Origin: Gammaproteobacteria bacterium
Lineage (GTDB): Bacteria > Pseudomonadota > Gammaproteobacteria > Pseudomonadales > PIVM01
Assembly: GCA_003353945.1 (NCBI GenBank)
Contig: PIVM01000007.1
Location: 69,127-105,902, forward strand
Direction of reading: 5' to 3'
DNA: 36,776 bases
This document shows, in pieces, positions 26,086-34,334 of this stretch. A program made the position numbers and the translations under genes. The notes beneath the pieces were generated by a model. It was not told the DNA's origin. It did not search any database and worked only from the letters and a program-made list of their open reading frames with translations. How positions within the stretch are numbered: the first letter of the stretch is position 1; each line of letters begins with the position of its first letter.

Positions 26086-27936
26086 CTAACAACCACTACT
26101 TGGAAAAATGGATGCATCCAGGTCATTACAGTCAGCACTATTGCCGACATAGTTAGCTGGAGCCCCTTCAACTAATATCGAATAAGCTGCAGCACCATAA
26201 CTATCACCATCGGCATCACGATACAGGGTCTGCAGGTCAAAACCATTACAGTTTTGATCAATACCATCATCTTTAAGATCATCAGCAGCCTCCGGGTTAA
26301 TTGCTGCATCACCGTCATCACAATCAGCGTCATTTCTTACATAATCCGCTGGCTTGGAATCAGCATCCTGTTTAACCCCTGCATCACCATAACCGTCACC
26401 ATCAGTGTCGGCATACCAGGTTATGGAGTCTGCACCATCACAATCCTGGTCTATGCCATCACGAGCTAAATCAGTTTCACCCGGATTAATGCCAGGCTCA
26501 TCGTCATTACAGTCTGTATTATCGTCTACATAACCAGCAGGTTTTAATTCGCTGAGCTTTGTCACAGTGATGTCACCATAGCCATCCCCATCAGCATCAG
26601 CCCACCACATGGTGGAGTCATGACCATCACAATCCTGATCTATACCATCAAGATCCGTTTCATCCGCACCAGGAAAGCGTGTTGCATCGCTATCATCACA
26701 ATCACCCGCATATCTCACGTGAGCAGGGGAGGCATAATTGGCAACCTCGCTGTCTGCAGCATCGCCGTGTCCATCACCATCACCGTCATAAAACCATGTT
26801 ACTGCGAACTCACCGTCACAGTTTTCGTCAATGTCGTTCTCTGGCACTTCTGCTGCAAATGGGCGAATAGCGGGGTTGCCATCATCACAATCATCAAGCT
26901 TCGGAAAGTGTGATTTTGCATAACCTACGGGTTTGATTACTGCATAGATAAAAATTTTTAACTCATCGTCGGGATAGTTATCATTATCCGCATCGGCATA
27001 CCAAACCGTTCGATCATGACCATCACAGTCTTCGTCAATACCGTTACTATTAATCTCAGTCGCATCCGGATTGATAGCGATATCGGTATCATTGCAGTCC
27101 AGTGAATTATCTTCATAGCCTGCTGGAGCACCTCTACCATCTGCAACGATGCCTGGCTCTGCCGCATTACCATAGGTATCAGAATCACTGTCTTCATAGT
27201 AAGTAATGGCATCAAAACCATTACAGTCCTGATCAATACCATCATCAGCAATTTCTGCAGCACCAACGTAAGCGTTACTGTCTAAATCATCACAATCCTG
27301 ATTGTCTTTTATATAACCCGCAGGTTGTGCGTCTTCATTGATTACAATTTTAACGGCCGGATTACCTTGCCCATCACCATCATAATCCTTGTAGTAATTG
27401 TTTCTGTCGGCACCATCACAATCATTATCAACACCATCGCCAATAGAGTCTCCTTGACCAGGATTAATTGCTATATCATTGTCATTGCAATCATCATCAT
27501 TGCTGACATAACCTCCCGGCTTATCAGTTACATCAAGAATGCTATTTGTGCTACCAAAATCGTCTCCATCAACATCTATATACCAAAGTTTATGCTCGTA
27601 GCGTATAAAGCTCGCCCCCTCAATATTGCCCACACCTGACAAAATCGTACGGCTGGTAGGCTCAAACTGCCAAGCATCTGAAACAGGCGTAATGGTATAG
27701 TTACCATCAGGCGGCAATTCCTCATAGCTATAATCACCACTACCATTAGTGTTCGTACCAATGTATTTATTACCATTCAACAAGCTGATATCACCACTCA
27801 ACTTAAGGTTCACATCAACAATTGCAGAACCATCAAGCTTAGTAACTTTTCCGCTAACACTGGTATCCGGAGGTATACATCCACTAACACAGCCCAGTAT
27901 CAGTGACATTGCACCCAGTTGCTTTAGTTGTTCCAT
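26086..27936 (-). CDS. Acidic lipoprotein with eight MopE-type metal-binding repeats
   Basis: A 616-aa surface or periplasmic lipoprotein. The signal region LGAMSLILGCVSGC ends in a lipobox, with the lipidated Cys at residue 20. Residues of about 25-110 look like a carboxypeptidase-regulatory/SdrD-like beta sandwich (VSGKVTKLDGSAIVDVNLKL). Then come eight repeats of about 60 residues: WYxDxDGDGYG, PAGYVxNxxDCxDxDxxINP and DGIDQDCDG, with paired Cys in each. These match the MopE/putative metal-binding motif repeats and resemble thrombospondin type 3 calcium repeats. The last repeat stops early at FPSSGC. Very high Asp content predicts calcium binding. AGGGG lies 7 nt before the ATG. Function beyond cell-surface metal binding or adhesion is unknown. 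Confidence 0.8.
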   Translation of the reverse strand: MEQLKQLGAMSLILGCVSGCIPPDTSVSGKVTKLDGSAIVDVNLKLSGDISLLNGNKYIGTNTNGSGDYSYEELPPDGNYTITPVSDAWQFEPTSRTILSGVGNIEGASFIRYEHKLWYIDVDGDDFGSTNSILDVTDKPGGYVSNDDDCNDNDIAINPGQGDSIGDGVDNDCDGADRNNYYKDYDGDGQGNPAVKIVINEDAQPAGYIKDNQDCDDLDSNAYVGAAEIADDGIDQDCNGFDAITYYEDSDSDTYGNAAEPGIVADGRGAPAGYEDNSLDCNDTDIAINPDATEINSNGIDEDCDGHDRTVWYADADNDNYPDDELKIFIYAVIKPVGYAKSHFPKLDDCDDGNPAIRPFAAEVPENDIDENCDGEFAVTWFYDGDGDGHGDAADSEVANYASPAHVRYAGDCDDSDATRFPGADETDLDGIDQDCDGHDSTMWWADADGDGYGDITVTKLSELKPAGYVDDNTDCNDDEPGINPGETDLARDGIDQDCDGADSITWYADTDGDGYGDAGVKQDADSKPADYVRNDADCDDGDAAINPEAADDLKDDGIDQNCNGFDLQTLYRDADGDSYGAAAYSILVEGAPANYVGNSADCNDLDASIFPSSGC

Positions 27937-28030
27937 TTTTATACCCCTATACTTTAATTTTATATAAACGCATATTGATTGCTTATTATTAAAAAACTAC
28001 AAATTCAAACATGTTTAAATTCTGAGACTA

Positions 28031-28263
28031 CTAGGGCGCTCCGTTATTGTTGTTTTGATCACACCCGTACATATCGGGAAGTAAGCGCCCTGCAGGTTAA
28101 TAGGCATTCAACGCCTTGTTGTACGTTAAACTGGCCATAACCGGCAATGATTTCTGCCATTTGGAATATTATTTTAAAAGGAAGATCTAGCTGCTGAATA
28201 TTGCTGATACATTCCTTTGTTTTTTGGTAACCATTCACCCTGTGAACGGTTACTGTTTTTTTT
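28031..28263 (+). ncRNA. Candidate small RNA ending in a strong orphan terminator
   Basis: No rightward gene lies between 25931 and 28227, yet a strong rightward terminator is present (28227-28263). Upstream are further foldable parts: AGGGCGCT / AGCGCCCT (28032-28039 with 28084-28091) enclosing CCCG..CGGG. The stretch has no rightward frame of note; a 71-codon leftward frame (28059-28274) lacks a ribosome binding site. No clear promoter is seen. A structured small RNA is one explanation; a dispersed repeat is another. Confidence 0.35.
28227..28263 (+). terminator. Strong Rho-independent terminator without an annotated gene
   Basis: Stem GTAACCATTCAC / GTGAACGGTTAC with a 3-nt loop, then TG and eight T. 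It clearly faces rightward. See the candidate small RNA at 28031. Confidence 0.8.
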
Positions 28264-28274
28264 ATTAACTCCAT

Positions 28275-28682
28275 TGATGTACCGTTCGAAACAAAACTTC
28301 GCGACGGTGAAAATTAGATAAACCCGATTCTATATAAATCTTCACGAAAAGTGAACAATAAATTTTAATCAAAATGACTTATCCCGCGATACTCCACATC
28401 CGACCATTTTTCGACAGGTCCCCAGCAACAATAAAAAAACATCTTGCCTCCTCGCTTAGATCTCTCGTTGCTCGATAACTACTGGGGTTGTTCCAGCTGA
28501 TTTATGGATAAAGAACAATGCCAACTCTCTCCCAAGCAGCGTGAATAAGAGATGCAGGCTCGTATTTCCAATATCACACATTCAACTATTAATGTCATTT
28601 ATCATATAGTTATAAAATAGTTTCATGTTTCGCTAATTCTCGAAGAACCCCTGTCAGCATCTAAACCAGACGCCGCACCACC
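28275..28682. other. Non-coding stretch upstream of the acnB promoter
   Basis: AT-rich; no frame with coding character on either strand. Regulator sites for acnB may lie here, but none is recognisable by eye. Confidence 0.4.
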
Positions 28683-28711
28683 TTAACTTAGGCACATTTT
28701 TCCTATATAAT
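28683..28711 (+). promoter_or_regulatory. Predicted sigma-70 promoter of acnB
   Basis: TTAACT (28683-28688), 17-bp spacer, perfect TATAAT (28706-28711). A start near 28718 would leave a leader of about 95 nt before the GTG start of acnB. Confidence 0.55.
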
Positions 28712-28813
28712 TTGCCCCCCTATTTTTTTCCCCGTCGATGTGTGCATCGACAGTCCTGTCCAACGGCGGATCCCGCTGGATCAGGTACCATCCCAATAAT
28801 GAGGAGATTTATT

Positions 28814-31423
28814 GTGCTTGAAGCTTATCGTAAACACGTTGAGGAACGCGCCGCACAAGGCATACCTGCAAAACCCCTATCTGCAGAGCAAACCTCCGCT
28901 CTGGTTGAGTTGATCAAAAACCCACCGGCCGGTGAAGAGGATTTTCTGCTAGACCTGTTAAGCAATCGCATTCCCCCTGGCGTTGACGAAGCAGCCTATG
29001 TGAAAGCCGGATTTTTATCTGCCGTCGCTAAAGGCGAAGCCAGCTCTCCCCTGATCAATGCCGCTTTGGCTGTTAGCCTGCTGGGCAATATGCACGGTGG
29101 CTACAATATCGAAACACTCATCTCCCTGCTGGATGACGCTGAACTTTGTGATGCAGCAGCCAAGGAGCTGAAGCACACCTTGTTGATGTTCGACGCGTTC
29201 TATGACGTGGAAGAAAAAGCAAAGGCTGGCAACCAATGCGCACAGTCCGTCTTGCAATCCTGGGCTGATGCAGAGTGGTTTACTTCCCGCGATAAAGTCA
29301 CCGAATCAAGCAAAGTCACCGTCTTTAAAGTCACCGGTGAAACCAACACAGACGATCTCTCACCCGCCCCTGACGCCTGGTCACGACCTGATATCCCACT
29401 GCACGCTTTGGCCATGTATAAAATGGAGCGTGAGGGTTTGACGCCTGATGAAGCGGGCAACATCGGCCCTATCAAACAAATTGAAACGCTCGCTGCAAAG
29501 GGCAATCCGATTGCCTTTGTGGGCGATGTGGTTGGCACCGGCTCGTCACGCAAATCAGCAACCAATTCCGTACTCTGGTATTTTGGTGACGACATCTCAG
29601 GCGTTCCCAATAAAAAGGGTGGTGGTGTTTGCATTGGCAGCAAAGTAGCACCCATTTTTTACAACACGATGGAAGATGCCGGTGCACTGGTATTCGAAGC
29701 ACCGGTTGATAAACTCGCCATGGGCGATGTTATCGAGATTCGCCCCTATGACGGCAAGATTCTCAATGAAGCCGGAGAAGTGCTATCTGAGTTTAGCCTG
29801 AAGTCAGAGGTACTGCTGGATGAAGTACAGGCCGGCGGTCGCATTAACCTGATCATCGGACGCGGATTAACCAGCAAAGCCCGCGAGTCGTTAAATCTGT
29901 CTGAGAGTGATTTGTTCCGCAAACCGACACAACCTGAAGATACCGGCAAGGGCTATAGCCTGGCACAGAAGATGGTGGGCAAAGCCTGCGGTGTCGACGG
30001 CATTCGCCCCGGCACTTATTGCGAACCCGCTATGACCACCGTTGGCTCTCAAGACACCACCGGCCCCATGACCCGTGACGAGCTGAAAGATCTGGCCTGT
30101 TTAGGCTTTTCTGCCGATCTGACCATGCAGTCTTTTTGTCATACTGCAGCCTATCCAAAGCCAGTGGATATCGAAACCCAACACACGCTGCCTGATTTTA
30201 TTATGAACCGTGGCGGCGTTTCACTAAGACCCGGCGATGGCGTTATTCACAGCTGGCTGAACCGCATGTTATTGCCTGACACCGTAGGAACCGGGGGCGA
30301 TTCACATACACGCTTCCCCATGGGCATTTCATTTCCAGCAGGATCCGGCCTGGTGGCTTTCGCTGCTGCGACAGGCGTAATGCCTTTGGATATGCCAGAG
30401 TCTGTACTGGTGCGATTTAAAGGTGAAATGCAGCCCGGCATTACGCTGCGTGATCTGGTGCATTCCATTCCTTATTACGCCATCAAACAAGGTCTGCTAA
30501 CGGTCGAAAAAGCGGGCAAGAAAAATATTTTCTCTGGCCGCATTCTGGAAATCGAAGGCCTGAAAAATCTATCCGTTGATCAGGCGTTTGAGTTGTCAGA
30601 TTCTTCTGCTGAACGTTCAGCCGCCGGCTGCACTATCAAGATGGAAGAAGATGCCATTGCCAAGTACCTGCAATCGAACATCGTACTGCTGCGCTGGATG
30701 ATCAGTGAAGGTTACGGTGATGCACGCACATTGGAGCGACGCGCTCAAGCGATGGAAGAATGGCTGGCCAGTCCATCCATACTGGCCGCAGATGACGATG
30801 CCGAATACGCTGTTACAATCGAAATTGATCTGGCCGACATCAAAGAACCCATTGTCTGCTGCCCGAACGACCCAGACGATGCACGCCTCTTGTCAGATGT
30901 TGCTGGCACCCAGGTCGACGAAGTCTTTATCGGCTCCTGTATGACCAATATCGGTCATTTCCGCGCTGCCGGTAAGCTGCTGCAACAACACGGTGGCGGT
31001 ATTGCCACGCGCTTGTGGCTGACGCCTCCCACTAAAATGGATCAGCAACAGTTGCGGGATGAAGGCTTGTACAATGTTTATGGCAACGCTGGCGCTCGCA
31101 CCGAAATGCCCGGTTGTTCTCTGTGCATGGGTAACCAAGCGCGTGTCGCTCCCGGCGCAACCGTCTTGTCCACCTCAACGCGTAACTTCCCCAATCGTCT
31201 CGGTGATGGCGCTAACGTCTACCTCACCTCTGCTGAGCTGGCATCTGTGGGCGCCATTCTAGGCAAACTGCCTTCGCCCTCTGAATATATGGAATATGCA
31301 ACCAGCATTGATGCTGCCGCCGCCGATATATATTCTTATCTGAATTTTAATCAAATGGCGAAATTTCAGGAAGGCGCGGAAAACGCAAAAAATATTCCAG
31401 TCGTTAATATCGAGGAAAGCTAA
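28814..31423 (+). CDS. acnB: Aconitase B (bifunctional aconitate hydratase 2 / 2-methylisocitrate dehydratase)
   Basis: TCA-cycle enzyme interconverting citrate and isocitrate, with a [4Fe-4S] cluster. I place the start at GTG 28814 (MLEAYRKHVEERAAQG) with GAGGAG 7 nt upstream; this gives 869 aa, against 865 in E. coli. The 34 extra upstream codons are not family-like. The N-terminal HEAT-like domain covers about 1-160. The swivel domain contains DDLSPAPDAWSRPDIPLHAL. The cluster cysteines are C709 (GSCMTNIGH), C768 and C771 (PGCSLCMGNQ), and GTGGDSHTRFP is intact. A good terminator follows at 31471. Confidence 0.98.
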   Translation: MLEAYRKHVEERAAQGIPAKPLSAEQTSALVELIKNPPAGEEDFLLDLLSNRIPPGVDEAAYVKAGFLSAVAKGEASSPLINAALAVSLLGNMHGGYNIETLISLLDDAELCDAAAKELKHTLLMFDAFYDVEEKAKAGNQCAQSVLQSWADAEWFTSRDKVTESSKVTVFKVTGETNTDDLSPAPDAWSRPDIPLHALAMYKMEREGLTPDEAGNIGPIKQIETLAAKGNPIAFVGDVVGTGSSRKSATNSVLWYFGDDISGVPNKKGGGVCIGSKVAPIFYNTMEDAGALVFEAPVDKLAMGDVIEIRPYDGKILNEAGEVLSEFSLKSEVLLDEVQAGGRINLIIGRGLTSKARESLNLSESDLFRKPTQPEDTGKGYSLAQKMVGKACGVDGIRPGTYCEPAMTTVGSQDTTGPMTRDELKDLACLGFSADLTMQSFCHTAAYPKPVDIETQHTLPDFIMNRGGVSLRPGDGVIHSWLNRMLLPDTVGTGGDSHTRFPMGISFPAGSGLVAFAAATGVMPLDMPESVLVRFKGEMQPGITLRDLVHSIPYYAIKQGLLTVEKAGKKNIFSGRILEIEGLKNLSVDQAFELSDSSAERSAAGCTIKMEEDAIAKYLQSNIVLLRWMISEGYGDARTLERRAQAMEEWLASPSILAADDDAEYAVTIEIDLADIKEPIVCCPNDPDDARLLSDVAGTQVDEVFIGSCMTNIGHFRAAGKLLQQHGGGIATRLWLTPPTKMDQQQLRDEGLYNVYGNAGARTEMPGCSLCMGNQARVAPGATVLSTSTRNFPNRLGDGANVYLTSAELASVGAILGKLPSPSEYMEYATSIDAAAADIYSYLNFNQMAKFQEGAENAKNIPVVNIEES

Positions 31424-31470
31424 ACCTGTTTTTTCGCAATTGGGCGACCGTTTTCTTTCTTTAAAAAACA

Positions 31471-31506
31471 AAGGCGTTTTGTGTTATGCAAAGCGCCTTT
31501 TTTATT
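31471..31506 (+). terminator. Rho-independent terminator of acnB
   Basis: Stem AAGGCGTTTTG / CAAAGCGCCTT (one mismatch) with a 7-nt loop, followed by a T-rich run to 31506. It lies 48 bp after the acnB stop and separates acnB from the hydrogenase operon. Confidence 0.88.
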
Positions 31507-31831
31507 TGTTAAGGGAAGAAAGGGATCGCCTTAATTTCTGCCTTTTTAAATTGTCATACCTGGGAAAAGAATGGAAAACCACTTGGAAATGTTAAAGTCT
31601 CCTTTTAACAACTCAAGCAGTACAACTTGAGCGGACGCTAACCACACAGTGTGATGCAGAGACTAATCTATTTGTCCATAAGGAAATCGACCCTCTCTCT
31701 CAGTATATTCACTAAGCATGAAATAGATCAATGAACACCAATTAAAACCCAAAACCCGGAAGTATAAATTATACTAATTCTGGGGCTAAAAATACTTTTG
31801 CCAGGAGGGCCGACTTGAGGAAATAAAATAA
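31507..31831 (+). promoter_or_regulatory. Leader/promoter region of the hydrogenase-chemoreceptor operon
   Basis: A dyad CTCAAG / CTTGAG lies near 31612-31633. An FNR/CRP-like half-conserved site ATGAA-N4-ATCAA lies at 31718-31731 (8 of 10 to TTGAT-N4-ATCAA). Possible -10 hexamers are TATAAA near 31763 and TATACT at 31770-31775. No sigma-54 GG-N10-GC pair or sigma-28 element was found. Redox control by an FNR-type regulator is a guess from this one site. Confidence 0.35.
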
Positions 31832-33376
31832 ATGAAAATTACGATCGACCCTCTCACTCGGATCGAAGGCCATCTGAAGCTTTCAACCCGGATTGAAAAT
31901 GGTATCGTGGTTGATGCGCATTGTTCTGGAGAAATGTTCAGGGGTATTGAGAAGGCACTGATTGGCCATGATGCCAGGGTCGCCCAGCAAGTCACACAGC
32001 GGGTGTGCGGCGTTTGTCCTTATGCCCATGCTGAGGCTGCGTCCCTTGCCCTTGAAGATGCCATGGGAATATCCCCCAACCGTAATGGCATCCTGCTCAG
32101 AAATCTCATTGTAGGCGCTTACCAGCTCCAGGACTATCTGCTGCATTTTTACACTTTGTGCGCACTGGATTACGTTGATATCACCGCCCTGCTAAAATAC
32201 CGAGGTAATGTCGCCTCACTGATTGCTTTGAAAGATTGGGTTGGCTCAGAACTCAAGCATAACAAGATTTATCCCGCCGCTCCCTTTCTACCGAGATACG
32301 AGGGGGACTATATCAATGATCAGGATATCAATATCGGAGCAATTGCACACTATGTAGAAGCCATTGATATCATGGCCAAACTACACAAGATGGTCGCGAT
32401 TTTTGGAGGCAAAGCCCCGCACCCCGTCACCATTGAAGCCGGAGGCGTCACGATGACACCTTCCGTGCAAGATATCGCCTTGTACAAGAGTTATTTAAGC
32501 GAGGCGGAGCAGTTCATTCGCACGAAATTTATTCCAGATGTGCTTGCCGTTGCGCAGGCCTATCCCCATTATTTTTCTGAGGGAGCCAGCCAGGGAAACC
32601 TGCTCAGTTATAACTCCCATTTGGATGCAGATACGAATAAATACCACTTCTCAAGTGGGGCGACGATCCAAGGGAGTTTTCAAGCTTTCAATCCAGAATT
32701 GATCAGGGAAAACCACCAGTTTTCATTTTACAAAAACAAGCCTGATCAGGATGTCGCTCCTCTAAAGGGTGCAATACTGGTGCCCCTCAACGAGTCCGAG
32801 TTTAAAGCCGAAGAAGCTAAAAAAGATGGCAAATACAGTTGGACACGCGCTCCTCGCTACAACGGCTTACCTATGGAAGTTGGTCCCGTTGCCAGAGTGA
32901 CGAACACTTACCACAAAAACAACTATCCAGAGCTGACTCATCTGGTTGACACCCTCAATCGTAAGCTGCGCATCTCCCTTTCACAATATAACTCTGTTAT
33001 GGGGCGACACCTAAGCCGGGCAATCTGCGCACAACTTCAACTTGATTTAATCAAGCGAGATATTGAGCGACTTGAACCCAATCAACTGGCTTTTAAGGAA
33101 ATGGCTCTGCCTAAAAACAGCCAAGGCATGGGGCTTACCGAAGCAACGCGTGGCAGCTTAGCTCACTGGATAGAAACTGATAACAATGGCTATATCAAGC
33201 GTTATGAAATGATTGTTCCAACAACCTGGAATATGTCACCACGCGATGCCAAAGGGCAGCTGGGCCCAGCTGAACAGATGCTGGTTGGCACTAAAATAGC
33301 TGATCCCGATAATCCCCTTGAACTGGCGAGAATCATCCGCTCCAGTGATCCTTGTATAGCCTGCTCTGTTCATTAG
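31832..33376 (+). CDS. [NiFe]-hydrogenase large (catalytic) subunit lacking the C-terminal maturation peptide
   Basis: Carries the Ni-Fe(CN)2CO site that splits H2. The 514-aa protein starts ITIDPLTRIEGHLKLSTRIE, with SGEMFRGIEKALIG and the L1 motif RVCGVCPYAHAEA (C59, C62). The L2 motif DPCIACSVH (C508, C511) is the very end of the protein: the stop directly follows His514, so the usual peptide removed by a HyaD/HupD protease is absent. H2-sensing (RH/HupV-type) and a few other hydrogenases share this feature. The subunit is otherwise full length and similar in layout to uptake enzymes. The ribosome binding site is GAGGA about 10 nt before the ATG. It precedes the small-subunit gene by 10 nt, the reverse of the usual small-then-large order. 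Confidence 0.93.
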   Translation: MKITIDPLTRIEGHLKLSTRIENGIVVDAHCSGEMFRGIEKALIGHDARVAQQVTQRVCGVCPYAHAEAASLALEDAMGISPNRNGILLRNLIVGAYQLQDYLLHFYTLCALDYVDITALLKYRGNVASLIALKDWVGSELKHNKIYPAAPFLPRYEGDYINDQDINIGAIAHYVEAIDIMAKLHKMVAIFGGKAPHPVTIEAGGVTMTPSVQDIALYKSYLSEAEQFIRTKFIPDVLAVAQAYPHYFSEGASQGNLLSYNSHLDADTNKYHFSSGATIQGSFQAFNPELIRENHQFSFYKNKPDQDVAPLKGAILVPLNESEFKAEEAKKDGKYSWTRAPRYNGLPMEVGPVARVTNTYHKNNYPELTHLVDTLNRKLRISLSQYNSVMGRHLSRAICAQLQLDLIKRDIERLEPNQLAFKEMALPKNSQGMGLTEATRGSLAHWIETDNNGYIKRYEMIVPTTWNMSPRDAKGQLGPAEQMLVGTKIADPDNPLELARIIRSSDPCIACSVH

Positions 33377-33386
33377 GTGCCCCGTT

Positions 33387-34334
33387 ATGAATCCGATTAA
33401 CCGTCGACACTTTCTCTGCAAGGTCTATCAGGCCATTGTGGCCTGTGGTGCGGGTCATTTTCTCTCTTTCTCAGATCTTATTCAGGCCGCTGAAAGTCCT
33501 GATACAGAAAAGCCCTATCTGATATGGCTTCATGGAAGCTCCTGTTCGGGCTGCTCGACCAGTTTTCTTGACCTCGACGGCATCCCTGTTACAGATGTAC
33601 TGACAAAGTTTAGCCGACTCGTGTTTCATCCCGATATTTCTTTGGCAACAGGGAATGATGTTACAAAAATTTTGGATCATATGCCTCAAGCGCATACACC
33701 CTACATCCTAATCCTCGAAGGGGGAATTCCGGTTGCCATGCCACATGCCTGCATGATGGGAGGGAAACCCATTGCCGAATGGGTCAGCAGTCTGGCATCC
33801 AAAGCCAAGTTTTGTATTGGCGCAGGCACATGCGCCACGCTGGGGGGAATCCCTGCAATGCATGGGACAGAAACCGGATCGACAACCCTGCAAGCCTTTT
33901 TAAAACAACGACAGATAAACACGCCGGTGATCAATCTTCCCGCTTGCCCAATGAGGCCAGAGCATCTTGTCTATACCTTACTGCATCTAATTCATCAGGG
34001 CAGCCCACCTGAGCTAGATCAGAAAAACCGTCCGAAAAAATTCTTCAAACGCACCATACATGAGCGGTGTATTTACTATGCGGATTATCAGGAAGATCGC
34101 TTTGCTTCGAAAATAGGTGAAGAAGGCTGCATGCTAAAACTCGGTTGCCAGGGGCCGGTAACCCGCAATGACTGCTTGATACGCGGTCACAATGGCAATA
34201 CGAACACCTGCCTTCGAGCCGGACACCCGTGTGTGGGGTGCGCCAGCCCACATTTCCCTCGTCGTATTATGCTACACAGTTATGGTGATGAGCGTGCAAT
34301 GACCAATAAAAAAGATCAGTGGAGTGATGTATGA
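33387..34334 (+). CDS. Tat-exported [NiFe]-hydrogenase small (Fe-S) subunit, no membrane anchor
   Basis: Carries electrons from the active site through three Fe-S clusters. The 315-aa precursor has a twin-arginine leader NRRHFLCK (R6, R7) and a hydrophobic stretch to about residue 34, so the dimer is exported folded to the periplasm. Proximal cluster: C53, C56, C149, C187 (the four of standard enzymes; no extra Cys of the O2-tolerant 4Fe-3S type). Distal: H225, C228, C248, C254. Medial: C263, C275, C282, C285, four cysteines where ordinary uptake enzymes have three. The end, about [16 protein letters not shown] to DV, has no hydrophobic anchor helix. The last bases overlap the chemoreceptor start (ATGA), pointing to tight coupling. 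Confidence 0.92.
   Translation: MNPINRRHFLCKVYQAIVACGAGHFLSFSDLIQAAESPDTEKPYLIWLHGSSCSGCSTSFLDLDGIPVTDVLTKFSRLVFHPDISLATGNDVTKILDHMPQAHTPYILILEGGIPVAMPHACMMGGKPIAEWVSSLASKAKFCIGAGTCATLGGIPAMHGTETGSTTLQAFLKQRQINTPVINLPACPMRPEHLVYTLLHLIHQGSPPELDQKNRPKKFFKRTIHERCIYYADYQEDRFASKIGEEGCMLKLGCQGPVTRNDCLIRGHNGNTNTCLRAGHPCVGCASPHFPRRIMLHSYGDERAMTNKKDQWSDV

Noticed and set aside
28059-28274. Leftward 71-codon frame upstream of acnB
   Set aside because: No ribosome binding site, and its first codons lie on the complement of a strong rightward terminator.
28712-28813. 34-codon N-terminal extension of AcnB
   Set aside because: Not family-like; a GTG with GAGGAG at proper spacing gives the normal AcnB start, and the extension would begin at the predicted promoter.
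31780-31805. Sigma-54 promoter before the hydrogenase large subunit
   Set aside because: GG and GC elements occur but not with the required 10-nt gap.
31832-33376. Classical cytoplasmic regulatory hydrogenase (HupUV/HoxBC)
   Set aside because: The small subunit has a twin-arginine leader, and no histidine kinase is in the operon.
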